Below are positions 14,601 through 15,946 of a stretch of DNA of 15,946 bases, piece by piece. This DNA comes from an uncultured Muribaculum sp. (GTDB lineage: Bacteria; Bacteroidota; Bacteroidia; Bacteroidales; Muribaculaceae): contig CANPDS010000021.1 in the NCBI GenBank assembly GCA_947573015.1, forward strand, positions 1-15,946. Direction: 5' to 3'. Below the pieces are notes generated by a model. The model worked only from the letters and a program-made list of their open reading frames with translations, searched no databases and had not been told where the DNA came from. The number at the start of each line of letters is the position of its first letter. Position 1 is the stretch's first letter. The translations under genes were made by a program, and so were the position numbers.

Positions 14601-15515
14601 ATGAAACGTGCTATTCCCACATGGGATAAACTGATTGATAATTACCATGCGTTTCTTGCACTTGAGAAAGGACTGAGTGAGAACTCCCGACTCGCTTATT
14701 GCACTGATGTGCATAAGCTCGGGGTATATCTTTCGCAGCAGAAGATAGCTATCGCGGATGTGACGACTGACGATTTGCATGCGTTTGTGGCCGATCTTCA
14801 CGATCTTGGCATAGCCGCATCAACCCGGACGCGCATCGTATGCGGTATTCGCTCATTCTTCAGTTTCCTTCAGATAGAGGGATTCATTGATAACAACCCT
14901 GCGGAGATGCTTGAGAATGGCACGGCTGCGCGTAAGCTTCCTGAGGTGCTTTCTGTCGATGAGATCGATGAGATGATACGCTGTATCGATATGTCGAAGG
15001 AGGAGGGACAGCGCAACCGGGCAATAATGGAGGTGCTTTACGGATGTGGACTGCGTGTGACTGAACTGGTCGAACTTGAATTGTCGTCACTGTTTATCGA
15101 CGAAGGCTATATCAGGGTATGTGGAAAAGGTAGCAAGGAGCGTATTGTGCCGCTCTCACCATCGGCCATAGAGGAGATTAGGGCTTATATGCCATGCCGG
15201 GCTGCGATAGATGTCAAGCCTCATGAGGAGAAATATCTGTTCCTTAACCGGCGTGGCGCTCATCTTACCCGTGTGATGATATTCTATATCATCAAGCAGC
15301 TTGCCGGACTGGCTGGAATACGACGTTCGATAAGTCCGCATACACTGCGGCATTCGTTCGCTACACATTTGCTTGAAGGAGGCGCCAATCTGCGTGCTAT
15401 ACAGCAGATGCTCGGGCATGAGTCGATAAGCACTACGGAAATATATCTGCATATGGACCGCACCGAGTTGCGCCGCGAGATACTTGAGCATCATCCCCGC
15501 AACCTGCGCCGGTGA
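14601..15515 (+). CDS. xerD: Tyrosine recombinase XerD
   Basis: This 304-residue site-specific recombinase, with XerC or alone, resolves chromosome dimers at dif during replication. The SAM-like N-terminal core-binding domain (about 1-90) includes LSENSRLAYCTDVHKLGVYL. The catalytic domain carries the full active-site set: Arg152 in YGCGLRVTEL, Lys176 in GKGSKERIVPL, His247 and Arg250 in SPHTLRHSFATHLLEGG, His273 in QQMLGHESI, and Tyr282 in TTEIYLHMD. The spacing between these residues agrees with E. coli XerD. I chose the ATG at 14601; a TTG at 14583 in frame would add six residues. The length and chromosomal setting, without flanking repeats or cargo genes, favour the housekeeping recombinase over an integrase of a mobile element. 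The convergent OmpA-domain gene ends 14 bases beyond its stop. Confidence 0.93.
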   Translation: MKRAIPTWDKLIDNYHAFLALEKGLSENSRLAYCTDVHKLGVYLSQQKIAIADVTTDDLHAFVADLHDLGIAASTRTRIVCGIRSFFSFLQIEGFIDNNPAEMLENGTAARKLPEVLSVDEIDEMIRCIDMSKEEGQRNRAIMEVLYGCGLRVTELVELELSSLFIDEGYIRVCGKGSKERIVPLSPSAIEEIRAYMPCRAAIDVKPHEEKYLFLNRRGAHLTRVMIFYIIKQLAGLAGIRRSISPHTLRHSFATHLLEGGANLRAIQQMLGHESISTTEIYLHMDRTELRREILEHHPRNLRR

Positions 15516-15529
15516 GGTTTCCTTTAGGG

Positions 15530-15946
15530 TCAGTACATTTTATAGTCGATCGACAGTACCTGAAACTCTGTGCGGCGGTTGATCTGGTCGGCTACTTCCT
15601 GATCCTCTTCAGATAGGGTGAGGATATATTCTTCATTGAGCACATCCCCCTCATTGAACTGTGGATATTGTCGCGCCAGACGCTTGGTGATTGTTTTGGG
15701 GCGTGACTCTCCATAGCCCTGTGGTGACAACCGTTCGGGGCGTATGCCGGCGGCGATCAGATAGTCTATTACCGATTGGGCACGCCGCTGCGACAGCCGT
15801 TGGTTGTATTCCTCCGACCCCCAGCGGTCGGTGTGTGATGCCATCTCTATGGTGACATTCGGGTTGTCGCGTAGCACCTGTACGATTGAGTCGAGTGCGG
15901 TCTTTGACTCCGGACGTAAGGTGGCTTTGTCAAAATCGTAAAAGAT
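15530..15946 (-). CDS. OmpA-family C-terminal domain protein, start beyond right edge
   Basis: The - strand frame is open up to the window edge, giving 138 residues of the C-terminus; a GTG at 15877 is internal, not the start. YDFDKATLRPESKTALDSI is the typical OmpA opening. It is followed by VTIEMASHTDRWGSEEYNQR, LSQRRAQSVIDYLIAAGI and GYGESRP, the peptidoglycan-binding loop that contacts diaminopimelate. The insertion before EVADQINRRTEFQVL is typical of large Bacteroidetes OmpA proteins, such as those with TPR and WD40-like regions (the PorE type that anchors type IX secretion to the cell wall). Which subtype it is depends on the missing N-terminus. It would sit in the periplasm or outer membrane and bind peptidoglycan. 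It is convergent with xerD, with only 14 bases between the stops. Confidence 0.92.
   Translation of the reverse strand: MFYDFDKATLRPESKTALDSIVQVLRDNPNVTIEMASHTDRWGSEEYNQRLSQRRAQSVIDYLIAAGIRPERLSPQGYGESRPKTITKRLARQYPQFNEGDVLNEEYILTLSEEDQEVADQINRRTEFQVLSIDYKMY

Noticed and set aside
14601..15515. Possible integrase of a mobile element
   Set aside because: The sequence and active-site spacing match XerD, the gene sits at the end of a housekeeping run, and there are no flanking direct repeats, tRNA gene or cargo genes in view.

Overview
The window reads as chromosomal DNA from a gut-type member of the Bacteroidales, most likely Muribaculaceae or a close relative. This rests on a SusD-type glycan-binding lipoprotein, a PA14-bearing GH3 glycosidase, a secreted protein ending in a Bacteroidetes-style C-terminal sorting motif, promoters fitting the Bacteroides TTTG / TAnnTTTG consensus, and a gltX with an insertion downstream of its KMSKS-like motif that I associate with Bacteroidetes. 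The genus is an inference. I see no tRNA or rRNA genes, CRISPR array, insertion sequence or phage genes, and no gene-free stretch longer than about 135 bases.

Left third (1-5700, all + strand): the 3' part of a polysaccharide-utilisation-type locus. It starts inside a susD gene whose start, and presumably its susC partner, lie to the left. Next come two uncharacterised proteins without signal peptides (1596-2546 and 2572-2904) and a surface-type lipoprotein of the metallophosphoesterase family (2909-4555). A hairpin at 4567-4604 probably ends this unit. A separate secreted protein with a C-terminal sorting-like motif (4650-5684) follows, closed by a perfect 16-bp hairpin at 5700-5737. The visible part has no glycoside hydrolase, only a phosphoesterase, so the substrate may be phosphorylated (inference).

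Middle (5819-8413, - strand): an exported GH3 beta-glycosidase of the beta-xylosidase-like branch with an inserted PA14 domain. It is transcribed toward the sorting-motif gene. It has its own promoter, which is packed against the promoter of the divergent gltX inside a 101-bp intergenic gap.

Right part (8515-15515, + strand): a tight housekeeping run of gltX (glutamyl-tRNA synthetase), waaA (Kdo transferase), a YfhO-family polytopic membrane protein, a degenerate methyltransferase-fold protein and xerD (tyrosine recombinase). Spacings run from a 17-base overlap to gaps under 30 bases, so co-transcription is likely. A convergent OmpA-domain gene (15530 to beyond the right edge, - strand) closes the window.

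The least explained items are the two leaderless proteins between SusD and the phosphoesterase, and the methyltransferase-like protein that seems to have lost its cofactor-binding and catalytic acidic residues.
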